Part shown: positions 43,516 to 53,918 of the stretch, piece after piece | Position numbering within the stretch: the stretch's first letter is position 1 | How the letters are laid out: each line of letters starts with the position of its first letter | Origin: Mycoemilia scoparia | Taxonomy: Eukaryota > Kickxellomycota > Kickxellomycetes > Kickxellales > Kickxellaceae | Direction of reading: 5' to 3' | Assembly (NCBI GenBank): GCA_027575805.1 | Contig: JANBPU010000024.1 | Span: forward strand, 78,216-142,215 | DNA: 64,000 bases | Made by a program: the position numbers and the translations under genes | The notes under the pieces: generated by a model | The model's database searches: none | Seen by the model: the letters and a program-made list of their open reading frames with translations, nothing else | What the model was told of the DNA's origin: nothing

Positions 43516-43523
43516 TATATAAA
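43516..43523 (+). promoter_or_regulatory. TATA box of the small coiled-coil gene
   Basis: TATATAAA, 170 nt before the ATG at 43693, followed by a run resembling a transcribed leader. Confidence 0.5.
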
Positions 43524-43692
43524 GTGGCAATTCTGGGGACGTTTTGTGGTCTCAGCACAGCTACTATTATTCCTACAAGTGGTTCATCGGTTTTCAACTG
43601 TCACCTACGCTATTTGCAAGAAGACGTCGAGCTAACTCCATAGCTTGTATTTTAGATAACTAACATAAAGACATTCTCAATAGTTGTATCAA

Positions 43693-44016
43693 ATGTATAG
43701 TGATCCTGAGGGTTATGATGATCCCAACCCTAGCCAGTCATGGGCAGAATATACTGATTGCGATGACAATGATGATGACGTTGAGGATCCATTTGAGAAA
43801 ATTGAAAATACCAAAGATGTTGATGAACTTAGAGAAGAGCTTAGACAAACTGAGGCCATGGTTGAAGAACTGAAGAGAAATTTGGCTGAATTCCAGAATA
43901 AGGAAAACACCCAAGAATATAAGGCTGAAATTGAGGAGTATAAGTCTACGATAGAATTACAGAAAGACAGAATAGATTCTATGAAAGAGCAAATTTTATA
44001 CTTAACGCAAAAATAG
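43693..44016 (+). CDS. Small acidic coiled-coil protein
   Basis: 107 residues from the ATG at 43693. Residues 1-35 are acidic and aromatic (DDPNPSQSWAEYTDCDDNDD). Residues about 40-107 form one continuous heptad-rich helix (VDELREELRQTEAMVEELKR, then IEEYKSTIELQKDRIDSMKE), so it should dimerise as a coiled coil. Family not recognised; an adaptor or tethering role is only a guess. Its own TATA box lies upstream, and a family-1 element starts 66 bp after the stop. Confidence 0.65.
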   Translation: MYSDPEGYDDPNPSQSWAEYTDCDDNDDDVEDPFEKIENTKDVDELREELRQTEAMVEELKRNLAEFQNKENTQEYKAEIEEYKSTIELQKDRIDSMKEQILYLTQK

Positions 44017-45186
44017 GTTAACTGCTGCATTGTCATGTATTGGTTAAATTGTTAGGCAATTCTTTGAGAATGCAGTCATTATATGGGAGATTATTTTTGA
44101 AGGGTGAAAGTTCACTAGTAAAACTGGACACCCATTTGGCTGTGATTCCCCTATAATCACTGGTCCCAAAAATTCACCCTTCAAAAATTATTGCCCATAT
44201 GCCCAAATTATTGGTTGATATTTACTTATCTTTTTTCATATTGAAATGTGAGATTTTTTTGAATTATATTTTTGGAGTAACTTTTCTTGCCTCTTGTATT
44301 TCTTATTCAGGATTTTTTAATAAAATCATTATAGTAGCAATGTGATGCATGTGGATGGGTTTCAAATGGTCAAAGCTCATATCACCTTAAGCAAAATAGG
44401 CCTATATGAGTCGGATATGAAATAGCTAGTGATTAGGTCAAAACCTGATGAGACATTTCTGCCAATTTCTTGCTTAATCTCTAGAGAGATTTGACCAAAT
44501 GTTCATCTAAAGAGTAGATAATGTGAGTAGATTGATAATGCAAACGTTGATTAGTTTAAATTGTATTCAAAATTGGTATTGGGGAGAATTAGTTTCATAA
44601 GCAATATTTTAGTGTAAGGGTCTAAAGGTCTTTAGTGATTATTTAGCCATCTTTAGATTTTTAAAGGTACATATTTGGTTTGATGCCAAGCTTAGAGAAG
44701 AGCAGAATTTTTGTAGAATGCTTCAGAGATTACAAAAACGTTTGTCGAACTAATGTTTGTATGAAGGTATGGCGGGATTAGGGAGTGTACTGCGGCTGAC
44801 TAGTTGGAACCAACATATTAAAGAATGCAGTTGCTTGGTTGATGAACAAAAAACCACGTGAATCGGCGATTACTCTTGTTTGAAGAGAACTTGCTTGGTG
44901 TGCATACGGAATACTTCAGGGTTTCATAGAACCCTGGGAGTTTGATCCCCCTAGCAGACACTAAAAATGCAGAAATAGAGCGTCATGCTGTCACCATCTA
45001 TTTTCGCGTTTTTACTTCTCTTTTGTCTTTTCATAAAGATCAAATATATTTTTACTACTACGCATATCATTATTTCAACTTTTTCCAAGTCATTTGGTTC
45101 CATATTTTCTAAAACAAACATCGTATACCATATCTTGCCCTCTTTTGCGCATATGCACATTTAGTCATTTTGAGAAGAGAGACCAA
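44017..45186. other. Intergenic with a family-1 element
   Basis: One family-1 element (44082-44199). Otherwise AT-rich, with a short perfect hairpin (CAGGGTTTCATAGAACCCTG, about 44918-44937). No gene seen. Confidence 0.5.
44082..44199 (+). mobile_element. Family-1 MITE-like element, copy 8
   Basis: A well-kept copy of 118 bp. Left TATGGGAGATTATTTTTGAA, core AGTTCACTAGTAAAACTGGA and CCATTTGGCTGTGATTCCCC, right CACCCTTCAAAAATTATTGC, then CCATA. TA at both ends, 66 bp after the stop of the small coiled-coil gene. Confidence 0.85.
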
Positions 45187-46941
45187 ATGCCAAGACCATT
45201 ACGTCGAAATGCAAGGACAGCCACAGCAGACACTAGACCAGCAACTCTGAAACAAAAGACTGGGAATGTGTATAAAGAGCCTTTGCCAGAAGCAAAAAAT
45301 TATGCCCCTCCAGCTCAACGACAAACGCGCAGTATCACAGCCAAAAGATACGACTCAAAAGACGATACTAAGACAAATGGAGATGCTGATAACAGTGCCA
45401 GTAACAAGGAAAATAAGCCTGTTCCCAAAACACGTAAAAGTACACGAACCAAACAACAAGCTGTTCAAGCGGTCAAGGCAGTTGAAAATGGCGAGAATGC
45501 CAATAAAGGTGAAAATATCAACGACGATGGAATTGGTGCAGATAAGCCATTGAATGAAAAGATAGTATCAAATGCAGCTAAAAGGAACGGGCAGCAAAAG
45601 AAAGTCAAAGATAAGCAGGGAACGCCCATCAAACCTAGTAATAAGCAAGATGATATTGGAAATGACAACAGTGAGATGCAATGGCTTGATTTGTCTCCTA
45701 TAAAGGCAAACAGTGATGCACCACCATTGGTAACTGACATAAGCTACATAGCTCCTGAAATGGCCAGCATTAATGAAAATGCCGAAGATGTGGAGGATAC
45801 TAGTTTTGTTAATGCTGATCGCAAGGTTCAATCCATTCTGAAGACGCCTGATTCGAAACAACAGCAGAAGGGGAGAAGAGTTTCGTTTAGCCCACTGTCA
45901 TTTTATAAGGATAAGAACAACCCGAAATCGCCCAGAAATATGTCAAATATGCCCGTAGATGTTAAGCCTGACCCATTAGATCCATTTGGTTTTGGAATAG
46001 CTGAAGAGTATTGCAAGAGGAAACAACTGAATACAAACAAGTTGCCTAAGAGCTCGATTCTGACAGAGAGGAAGGATAGGTCTCCAACACCACTATCCAA
46101 TCAAGGATATATCGATGCTGCTGCTGCTGAGCAGATTCAAGCTGAAGAATACAAAGGTAATGGAAAGGAATTGGGGCCAAGTACTTCTACGTCGCCCAAA
46201 AGAAGGAGGTCAAATCGGCTACAAACAACGACCGAAAAGATCAGCTCTGATGTTGAGAAACCATCAACAGGTGATTCTGAATCTGGCTATAACAGCAACA
46301 CTTCATCTTCGTCGTCTTTATCAATAGCAGACGGTAGAGGCGGCAGTTTGGAGAACATTAATAAGAGTAGGGTAGATACACGTCGGTCACCAAGGAAGCG
46401 CAGCAGTGTAACGGACGAGCCGAAAGATCAATCTATTGCTGAAAATGAAGATTTTGGAATGATGACCACAATAACTGAGATCGGCTGGTTAAGAGATTCT
46501 AATGTGGGAACACATCTTCCACATAGGCACAAATCCAGGACTACTGCTATAGCAACAAGTCCTACAAAGAGACAAAAGTCAGCTAGGCAAGGAAAGGGCA
46601 AGAAATCAGCATCTAGTAATCATAATAAAATTTCTATTTCAAGCAATAGCGACAGCGGCACAGGTTCATCCTCTGAGTTAGAACTTGATGATGAAGATAT
46701 ATCCTATAGGCCAAAAGGAGGTACTCGAAGAGGTGGAGGAGGTAAAGGAGGAGTCACAAGGCCAAAGAAAACGGCGGTGAAAGGAGCAAAGGTTGGCAAG
46801 ACAGGAAAATTGACCAAACAGCAAGAGAAACCCAAACCCGATGTTGTTGATGCTAATGAGAACGTCAAGAGTGAATCAAAGCCAACAAAATATTTTGATG
46901 ACTTGGACGATTTTGAACTGGCAGAAGAGTATGTGGTATAA
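45187..46941 (+). CDS. Basic disordered protein with KEN, RVSF and FGF motifs and sororin-like tail
   Basis: 584 residues from the ATG at 45187; no ATG exists in the open frame upstream. It is mostly disordered and rich in Lys/Arg/Ser. Short motifs stand out. NKENK (about 73-77) is a KEN-box degron for the anaphase-promoting complex. GRRVSFSP (about 229-236) fits the PP1-docking RVxF motif. DPFGFG (about 265-270) contains an FGF motif. SP/TP sites and 'SPRKR'-type basic patches suit Cdk control and nuclear location. The extreme C-terminus (FDDLDDFELAEEYVV) resembles the conserved acidic-hydrophobic end of sororin, the cohesin protector, where KEN and FGF motifs also occur. This identity is inference from motif order; another cell-cycle chromatin protein would also fit. 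Confidence 0.6.
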   Translation: MPRPLRRNARTATADTRPATLKQKTGNVYKEPLPEAKNYAPPAQRQTRSITAKRYDSKDDTKTNGDADNSASNKENKPVPKTRKSTRTKQQAVQAVKAVENGENANKGENINDDGIGADKPLNEKIVSNAAKRNGQQKKVKDKQGTPIKPSNKQDDIGNDNSEMQWLDLSPIKANSDAPPLVTDISYIAPEMASINENAEDVEDTSFVNADRKVQSILKTPDSKQQQKGRRVSFSPLSFYKDKNNPKSPRNMSNMPVDVKPDPLDPFGFGIAEEYCKRKQLNTNKLPKSSILTERKDRSPTPLSNQGYIDAAAAEQIQAEEYKGNGKELGPSTSTSPKRRRSNRLQTTTEKISSDVEKPSTGDSESGYNSNTSSSSSLSIADGRGGSLENINKSRVDTRRSPRKRSSVTDEPKDQSIAENEDFGMMTTITEIGWLRDSNVGTHLPHRHKSRTTAIATSPTKRQKSARQGKGKKSASSNHNKISISSNSDSGTGSSSELELDDEDISYRPKGGTRRGGGGKGGVTRPKKTAVKGAKVGKTGKLTKQQEKPKPDVVDANENVKSESKPTKYFDDLDDFELAEEYVV

Positions 46942-47107
46942 TCAATAACTGCGTGTAAATGAATACCAAACATTTGTACATTATCATTTTATTTTTTTTA
47001 GTTTTTGCAAATGGACCATAATAATCATATTGGCTGATACAATAATTTGGGAATGCATTGTTCTAATGTATGTGTACTTGGATTATACAAAATAATAGGA
47101 TAAAACA

Positions 47108-47875
47108 ATGCCATTTCAGAAATTCAAATATTATTTACGTGTATCAAAGTCGACTGCCATCCAACTAGATTTTTACATAAATAAGGATTATGAAGATTGG
47201 TTCCAGGATTCTATATTGCAGGTATATTGCACACAAAAATACTAACACTGATCTGAAGTCAAGGTCTCTGGAGTTGTTGGCTTGCAAATCATCAAGACAT
47301 TAATAATGCTTGGTTTGATTGAAAATAGAAAGTGATGCTTATTATAAAATCTGAAGTAATGATAAAGCTGTCATCAAAAGTAATGGAGTGTGATCTAAAC
47401 AAGCCTTCTACAGTAGAAATGTACAGAGATAGTAAGTAAAAATATTTGAAGCGATAATTTTTATGCTTTATGTGTTAATAGTAATGTACTAATTTCCTAA
47501 TCATTATGTTTTGTTTTAATAGGTAATCTCCAACTGGGTTATTTTATAACTAAACAAAATGGCAATGATGATAATGGCAATCATGGCTTGATGATTCAGG
47601 TAACTTTTGTATGAGCTTCATTTTCAATATTACATAATCATATAATCACATTTTCATTTTCATTCGAGTGTAAATAGACCCCTAAAGAGCAGAGAGACAG
47701 TGGCAATAAAGACAAACCGAAATTTGTCTATACCCGCATATACGTCCACGAGACATTCAAATTAGTTGTTATACCTGAGCCTTATAATCCACAAGATTCG
47801 ATAGTTCAATTGCCTCCACCATATTCATTTACGTGTAAATTCCATCCCAATGTAACATTGACTACCACATCATAA
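47108..47875 (+). CDS. Unrecognised 163-residue protein, four exons
   Basis: Exons are 47108-47221, 47329-47431, 47523-47599 and 47678-47875, with introns of 107, 91 and 78 nt. Donors are GTATAT, GTAAGT and GTAACT; acceptors are AATAG, AATAG and AAATAG. Frames join cleanly (phases 0, 1, 0) to a TAA. The product begins MPFQKFKYYLRVSKSTAIQL and has strand-like alternation in the middle (KVMLIIKSEVMIKLSSKVM). A C-terminal part follows with FVYTRIYVHETFKLVVIPEP and PPPYSFTCKFHP. There is no signal peptide or membrane segment. It looks like a small beta-rich domain. I cannot name the family. No single exon exceeds 66 codons, so simple ORF finding misses it. Confidence 0.65.
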
Positions 47876-48352
47876 ACACAATCTCCACAATTTTGTTTGT
47901 TTATAAATAAAAAAGCGTGAAAACTACAACGTACTCGAGCTTGAAAATGTGAAGCTGCTTGCTGTAATAAACGTTATTGCTAGGACAAAAATGGGGTCTC
48001 TGAAGTATGAATATGACTTCAAATTACCCTGTTATTATGAAACCATGATGGCCAAGGATCCCTTTTTTATAGATTGATTTTCAGGGTTTAGGCCAAAGGT
48101 AATGTGTGATTTAGCAAGGAGCTTCTATGAATAGTCGTACAGAACATTCTGTATAATCCAAAGCCTAGTCGAACCACAATATCAGTAATAAAAAAACTCC
48201 AAAAGGATTACGTTTTATTGCAAACACAAACATCACATGTTAAACAAAGATCAATATAAAGTCCTAAATTTTAATGCCCAGAATTGTCCAAATGAACCTA
48301 TATAGCTAGCAAAAATTCCTCATAGTCAGTTTTAGAGCGGTAGTTGTAGTTG
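47876..48352. other. Intergenic between converging genes
   Basis: Short 3' flanks of the four-exon gene and the minus-strand orphan gene; no feature seen. Confidence 0.5.
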
Positions 48353-50152
48353 TTAACCAAAAGTACAAAACTCTGGAAGGTACCATTGGTTTTCTGATCT
48401 ACTCTTGCCATTAGTAAACATTGAAAGGAAACTATCAAAGCTTTTCATTCCAATGTCAGTTGTACACCAATGGACATCATTTCTAAACTTGACTTTCAAT
48501 AAGTCATGAATAAACGTAAGCAAGATCGATACAATCTTGAAACACATTTTATCGACCTTCTTGTTCAAAACTAAAGCCAACTGGCAGCAAACCATATCCG
48601 CAAAATAGCCAATATTGCCATAATTTCCAGTTCTCCACAAGGCGCTTTCAAAATTTTTCCTCATACGCCTGTCATATGAGAACTCTGGCAATAATACCAA
48701 AAAGTTCGTATTATTGCCAGAAGGGGCATCTTCAAAGACAGTATACCTGTGGATAAACATTTGCGATAGCGCATACACTTCATAGAACTTTCCGAAATTA
48801 TATGCAGTTGAGGAATTAAAATGACCAGGCAGATAATGCTTAAAATGCTTGGGAATATCCAAATCAGCCAGCAAATACCATCTTGAATCTTTAGTGGCAC
48901 TTGATTGGGTGGATCCGATAGTAACAGTGCTGGGAAGAATATAGTCTGAAATTGTATGATAGTTTCTTTCAAACTTACAGGCCTTATAGCCACCAGAAAT
49001 TTTGCAAGGTACATTTAAAAATTCATCACAGGCTAGCCTGAAAATATCCACCAAATCCAGCTTCATCAGCTTAGATTCTGGGTTATCCTTATAGAAACCA
49101 TTGTTTTTGTCGATTTTGATGGCTGATAGTGCTTGTTCAATAAACAATATTTCAGTTTCGTCAAATGCTGGATGCACTGGGTTCACCATGGGTAGACAAA
49201 TTGGTATGTTGTACAGCGGATCAATAAACATATCTGCTGGTGTACTTTTGAACCTCTTTTGTGAACTTTCACCAGGCCATTCATCTTGAACCATATATCT
49301 TTTTGCCGGATTAAAAGAGTCCTGTGCCACAGAAAGATTGGCAGAATTGGTGGTAGGGTTAATGCTTTGCTCAGCCAAGACTTCTTGGAAAGGAGTTTCT
49401 ATCAGAAGGCTTTGAGCTGACTCAATGCTCACAATGTTTCCTTGGTGTGCTAGCCCGCCAACTGTGCTGCCATAATCCATGGATATGGGTACACTCGAGC
49501 TTAGGATACCGCTATCAATACTAATAGTAGCACTAGTAGTACTAGTATTATTATTATTATTATTGGAAATAAAAGAGCTCGACTGTAGTTGAAGACAGTT
49601 CTCAGTGCTATTTGATGAATAAAGTTGAACTAATATCTCATCAAATTTGGAACTAGCATCAGTTAACACATCGCTAGTTGCTGAACTTGCCGTGATGTTA
49701 GGTAATGGCTTGCTAGTCATTACTGGTTTATCATTAGCAAGCATCTCAAGTAGATTGTCAATCAAAACCGGGTTAATATAAGGCAGAGTGCCAGGCGGCT
49801 GACTAGCTATGCTCGGTTCAGCGCTTTCTGAGATTCTAAAGAGTTCATCAATGATAGCTGAGTCAACTTTTTTTAGGTTATCAAACTCCTGACTAATAAT
49901 AATAGCTGGCTCAGTATTTGACAGACTGTCAAATATAGCTTCCAAAGAGACCTGGTTCTGGGCTGACGCATTTTCTAGTACAGTGGGATGAGTGGAAGCA
50001 GTAATGTTGCTGTCGCCATCTCCAAATGTCAACAACGTAGTAGTATGGTTACTGCTACTTAGATCAACTTGTTGGAAGAATGGTGGTGCAAGTATTTGCT
50101 CACTCTCACTGCCAGTTACTCCAGATGATAGGGTGTTAAAGGAAATGTCCAT
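48353..50152 (-). CDS. Orphan 599-residue protein with folded C-terminal half
   Basis: Single exon. Residues 1 to about 320 are Ser/Thr/Asn/Leu-rich and probably disordered; a weak repeat recurs at about 65, 95 and 125 (D-x-L-x...EPSI or EPAI-type phrases such as FDSLSNTEPAIIIS). Residues about 325-599 look like a folded domain: DETEILFIEQALSAIKID, FRLACDEFLNVPCKISGGYK, DSRWYLLADLDIPKHFKHYL, NFLVLLPEFSYDRRMRKNFE, DVHWCTTDIGMKSFDSFLSM. There are no transmembrane segments, signal peptide or known catalytic motif that I can see. The disordered N-terminus would suit a transcription co-regulator, but that is a guess. An (AAT)n run encodes the Asn tract. Confidence 0.65.
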   Translation of the reverse strand: MDISFNTLSSGVTGSESEQILAPPFFQQVDLSSSNHTTTLLTFGDGDSNITASTHPTVLENASAQNQVSLEAIFDSLSNTEPAIIISQEFDNLKKVDSAIIDELFRISESAEPSIASQPPGTLPYINPVLIDNLLEMLANDKPVMTSKPLPNITASSATSDVLTDASSKFDEILVQLYSSNSTENCLQLQSSSFISNNNNNNTSTTSATISIDSGILSSSVPISMDYGSTVGGLAHQGNIVSIESAQSLLIETPFQEVLAEQSINPTTNSANLSVAQDSFNPAKRYMVQDEWPGESSQKRFKSTPADMFIDPLYNIPICLPMVNPVHPAFDETEILFIEQALSAIKIDKNNGFYKDNPESKLMKLDLVDIFRLACDEFLNVPCKISGGYKACKFERNYHTISDYILPSTVTIGSTQSSATKDSRWYLLADLDIPKHFKHYLPGHFNSSTAYNFGKFYEVYALSQMFIHRYTVFEDAPSGNNTNFLVLLPEFSYDRRMRKNFESALWRTGNYGNIGYFADMVCCQLALVLNKKVDKMCFKIVSILLTFIHDLLKVKFRNDVHWCTTDIGMKSFDSFLSMFTNGKSRSENQWYLPEFCTFG

Positions 50153-51103
50153 ATTGGTTTTCGAATTTTATATGTAATTCTTTTAGAACTAAAAAAAATA
50201 AATCTATTAAAAAGGCGGCACAATAGTACAATTTAAATACATTCTTGTTTCATTACCATTTTTACTAAATCACAGACGCCAAGTTTGCTATTATGCTGAC
50301 GTTCACCAACATTGCTTAATGCTTTAAATGAAACGATGTTTGCTTGATGGGAATATCATCATGGCATATCAAAAACTGCTCTTTCATAATGGTTGGGTAG
50401 GAAGTTGCTCCCCTTAATTTTGCAGCTTCCAGGTTGTGCGCCTGACCATGAATTTATAATATGTATATAGTATAGTATAGCATAGCATAGCATAATGGGC
50501 AATTTCTAGGCATTATTTTTGATAATTAAGCATTATATTACTCCTAGGCCGATAGCTGTATGCCACATGGACTAACTACTAAAGCTAGGCATTATTATTT
50601 TTGGAAAGCACAAATTTAAAAATTAGACCCCATAAGTCGCCGTGGTCCGCTTTTCAAATGCCATTACCAGAACCCATTGGCCCAACAATGTGATAATCTT
50701 TAGATGAATCCTTCCCAGTTTTTAAAACTGAGAAAATGATGAGTGCTTCATAGCTGAAATATAGGGTGGGGGCTGAAATACTGCCCCGCTCATGATAAAG
50801 CTATAAACAAGAGATGCGTACCGGCCCACCATCTTGTTACGCAAGGGCGCATTGCAACACTCTGAACCCCCTCCTCTCTCTCTCCCCCACCCTAAAAAAC
50901 AAAAATAATACATTGTTATGATGTTCTTGTTTCAACTATTATACAATTTTTGAATTATTGATATTTAGGCTTAAGCATTCCTTGTTGTTCAACCAACAAA
51001 GTAAGTGGTGTGGCTATCTGGTCAAACACTAAATCCGCCCTACTTCTTCTTCAACTTCTATTTAACTCTCTTTTAACCTTTTCTCTCTCTGTCTGTCTAT
51101 ACC

Positions 51104-51127
51104 ATATATATATATATATATATATAT
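51104..51127. repeat. (AT)n microsatellite
   Basis: About 12 AT units, directly abutting the left end of a family-2 element. Confidence 0.9.
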
Positions 51128-51190
51128 GGCAACGGGTTCTCCATTAAAAGAGAACAATCCTGTACAGGCCTCATTCTTCCAGCTAATTTT

Positions 51191-51225
<35 letters not shown>

Positions 51226-51302
51226 ATAAGGCATTCAATTTTCTAGACCTGTATTCAAGATATTATTCTGGTACACTTTTAGAGGGAAACTGTTTTGTCA
51301 TT
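51127..51302. mobile_element. Family-2 MITE-like element, copy D (expanded by CT repeats)
   Basis: The left end is TGGCAACGGGTTCTCCATTA. The right half carries GTATTCAAGATATTATTCTG and GTACACTTTTAGAGGGAAAC, as in the other copies. A (CT)n tract at about 51194-51223 has grown inside it. Confidence 0.55.
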
Positions 51303-51314
51303 TACTAAATGATA

Positions 51315-51370
<56 letters not shown>
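51315..51370. repeat. (AGT)n microsatellite
   Basis: About 18 uninterrupted AGT/TAG units. Confidence 0.95.
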
Positions 51371-51555
51371 TGTCTGGTAATGATAAAAATGGATCTATTT
51401 CCCTTCCTTAACACCATGGATCGTGTGGTTTCCTAAACCTACTATGATATACTTTTAACAAAGATCAATCAATCCTGTAAACATTGTTCGTATCTCGAAT
51501 GATGTAGAAAAAATAACTCTGTTTGTCATTCCTTGTCATCAATATCGGTATCTAA

Positions 51556-51580
51556 TTGTTGTTGTTGTTGTTGTTGTTGT
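51556..51580. repeat. (TTG)n microsatellite
   Basis: About eight TTG units. Confidence 0.9.
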
Positions 51581-51870
51581 TTTAAAGATTACTTTATCTG
51601 GTTCAAATTTAGTTATGATAGAGGAAATGGTGGACTGTTTTTATATATTTTAGTGTTAATCAATGAAATGAGTGTATATATATATATATGTATGTATGTA
51701 TGTATCGGAAGGAATCGTGTAAATGAAAAATCTAGTTAGATATATTATACATTCCCTAAAACCTATTGTTTAGATGCCAAATAAGATAGTTGTGAGTGAG
51801 AAAGTAAGTAGGTATGATAGTCATAGGATAATGGAAATAGATATTTTTATTGATATAGTAAATGTAGAAA

Positions 51871-51876
51871 GATAGG

Positions 51877-51908
<32 letters not shown>

Positions 51909-51990
51909 AGGGGGGCAAGAGGAGGGGTAGGATTTTCCATACAGAGTTTTTTATATGTCAGTACATACATACATACATACATGCATACAT
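51871..51990. repeat. (TAGA)n and (CATA)n microsatellites
   Basis: Nine TAGA units (to about 51908) and six or seven CATA units (about 51963-51990), with a G-rich spacer between. Confidence 0.9.
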
Positions 51991-52247
51991 ACACACGTAC
52001 ATCTGTAAGATTGTTATGACTCAGAGGAGTTGGATAAAGCCATAGAACGGAAATTAATAAACATAAATGTTGGGTACTAAAATTTAGAATAAAATTTCTT
52101 TTCTATTTTGTTTGTGTATGGGAAAATACAAGATACAGGTGAGACATTTCTTTTGGGAATGATACGGATATTGGTATATAGGGTGTATTGATTTTGGGAA
52201 GGGTTAAAGATTCGCGCAAATTTGTTTATAAGGAGGTTTTTTAGATA

Positions 52248-52281
52248 GTGATGATGATGATGATGATAATAATAATAATAT
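52248..52281. repeat. (TGA)n-(TAA)n compound microsatellite
   Basis: TGA units pass into TAA units without interruption. Confidence 0.9.
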
Positions 52282-53460
52282 TAAAGCTATTGTCGCTCTT
52301 GGCAATTAAAGATTTATATAGATATTAGTTGAAAATTCAATCGTAGATGTAGACAGATATAAGCGGGAGATATCGAGATTGAGCTTAATTTGCTGTTATC
52401 CGACAGTGGCTAACTTGATGATTAAGCATTTTATTATTCCGATGGAGGTAGGTGAATGCCACACACGCACTAAAAATTGTGTTTACCACAGACAGTGACT
52501 AAATTGCTGGCTAAGGTATCGTTATATCTCCCATATCAATTGTAGCAGCAGTGATAGTAGGAGAGAAAATCATGACCACATAAACTATCAGCTGGTAAAA
52601 GGGGGCACGCACCACCATCTAATTTCATTTGTTATCACTAATAAACTGCGATAACGATGGTCATATGTTGACTGTGAGTATGTATGTAGTATGTATGTAT
52701 GTAAAGGGAAGTAGAAGCAATGGCTGGTAGATTTTCCAGCGATAAAAGAGGAGAAACTTGTTGGTTCAGCACCGAGATCTACACAGACAACGCAGCCAGC
52801 CATTGGTTGGCTACTCTGCATTAAAGGAACCAAAGCACAACAACAGGACATCATGCAAGAAGAATGGCATTTTACGCTCGAAAATTGGCTGTAGATTTGA
52901 GAGAGAGATTGTGTGTAGGAAAGGAGTCGATCAGGTGTGAGTGAGTGAGTGAGTGTTGAACAATCCCTTGGCTCATGACCAATGACGGTCACATTATAGC
53001 CACAGCACCGCTTTCTCTCTATTGCTGGCTCTTTTGCTGGCCAGCCAATGTGGTTGAAGTAACGGTGATTGTGGCTGTTATTGGGCCCCAGATAACAAAG
53101 GATCAGATGAATGGATGCTTGGAGTGAGGTGTGAGGGTAGGGCGCGATGATGATGGTAATTTAGTTGACTCATGCTTGGTAACAACGACCAGAGCTACAG
53201 CAGTGGCCGCCTTTATCTCATCAACTTCGATTGTTTATTTTTTCGGGATTGGCTCTCTGCTAGCCTTGACAGGATCAGGCATATGGCCAGAGCGAGGGTG
53301 TGGGGGTTTTGGTTCTAATTGTGTCATAGCCAAACCTGCCACATGTAGGCGGTCACATTCACGTACAGCAAGCAGTAGTTTCTCGATCCACATACATGTA
53401 TGTCCATCTATCTAGGCTTTTTCAAATCTCAACCAGTGTATGTGTGAATATTTTTCTTGC

Positions 53461-53480
53461 GTGTGTGTGTGTGTGTGTGT
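53461..53480. repeat. (GT)n microsatellite
   Basis: Ten GT units. Confidence 0.9.
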
Positions 53481-53899
53481 GCTGTGTATGTACCTGGTTT
53501 GTCCTTTAGTTCTGTCCCCAAAACACCACCGCCGCCACCTTTTACCATCTTTTCATTCACACTGGCCACTCACAATAAAACCAATAGTAATGAAATGGCA
53601 GATTGGAGTTAAACTGCAGTACGTACGATGCTACTGATGCCGTCATGATCGTGGTGACTCACGATATTATTATTGACAAATTTAGTAGTTTCATTACGTT
53701 GCGGGCACATCAAGAGTGCTGCTGCTGATGGTGATACACGGCCGCGTGGAGAGTAGAGCAGCAGCAGTCCAATTTAATGGTACGGCCAGGATAACATTGT
53801 GCGAATCCAGTGTGGAGGGCCTGGCTATCCACAAGCATTGTGTGACGCAGGAGAAAATATGTAATGTTGTGATGAACCCTATAGCACGCCGCACAAAGG

Positions 53900-53918
53900 C
53901 ACACACACACACACACAC
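53900..53918. repeat. (CA)n microsatellite
   Basis: Nine CA units. Confidence 0.9.

Larger units (their letters stand above)
42890..43692. other. Intergenic with a family-1 element
   Basis: AT-rich 3' flank, a family-1 element (42997-43116) and a TATA box at 43516-43523 for the small coiled-coil gene. No gene. Confidence 0.55.

Noticed and set aside
44918..44937. Perfect 8-bp hairpin as a terminator
   Set aside because: Isolated short palindrome with no adjacent gene end; bacterial-type terminators are not expected here.
51315..51370. Regular repeat array considered as CRISPR
   Set aside because: It is a plain trinucleotide microsatellite without spacers, in a eukaryotic genome.
52588..52992. 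134-codon minus-strand ORF
   Set aside because: Composition follows simple repeats; no recognisable domain or splice context.
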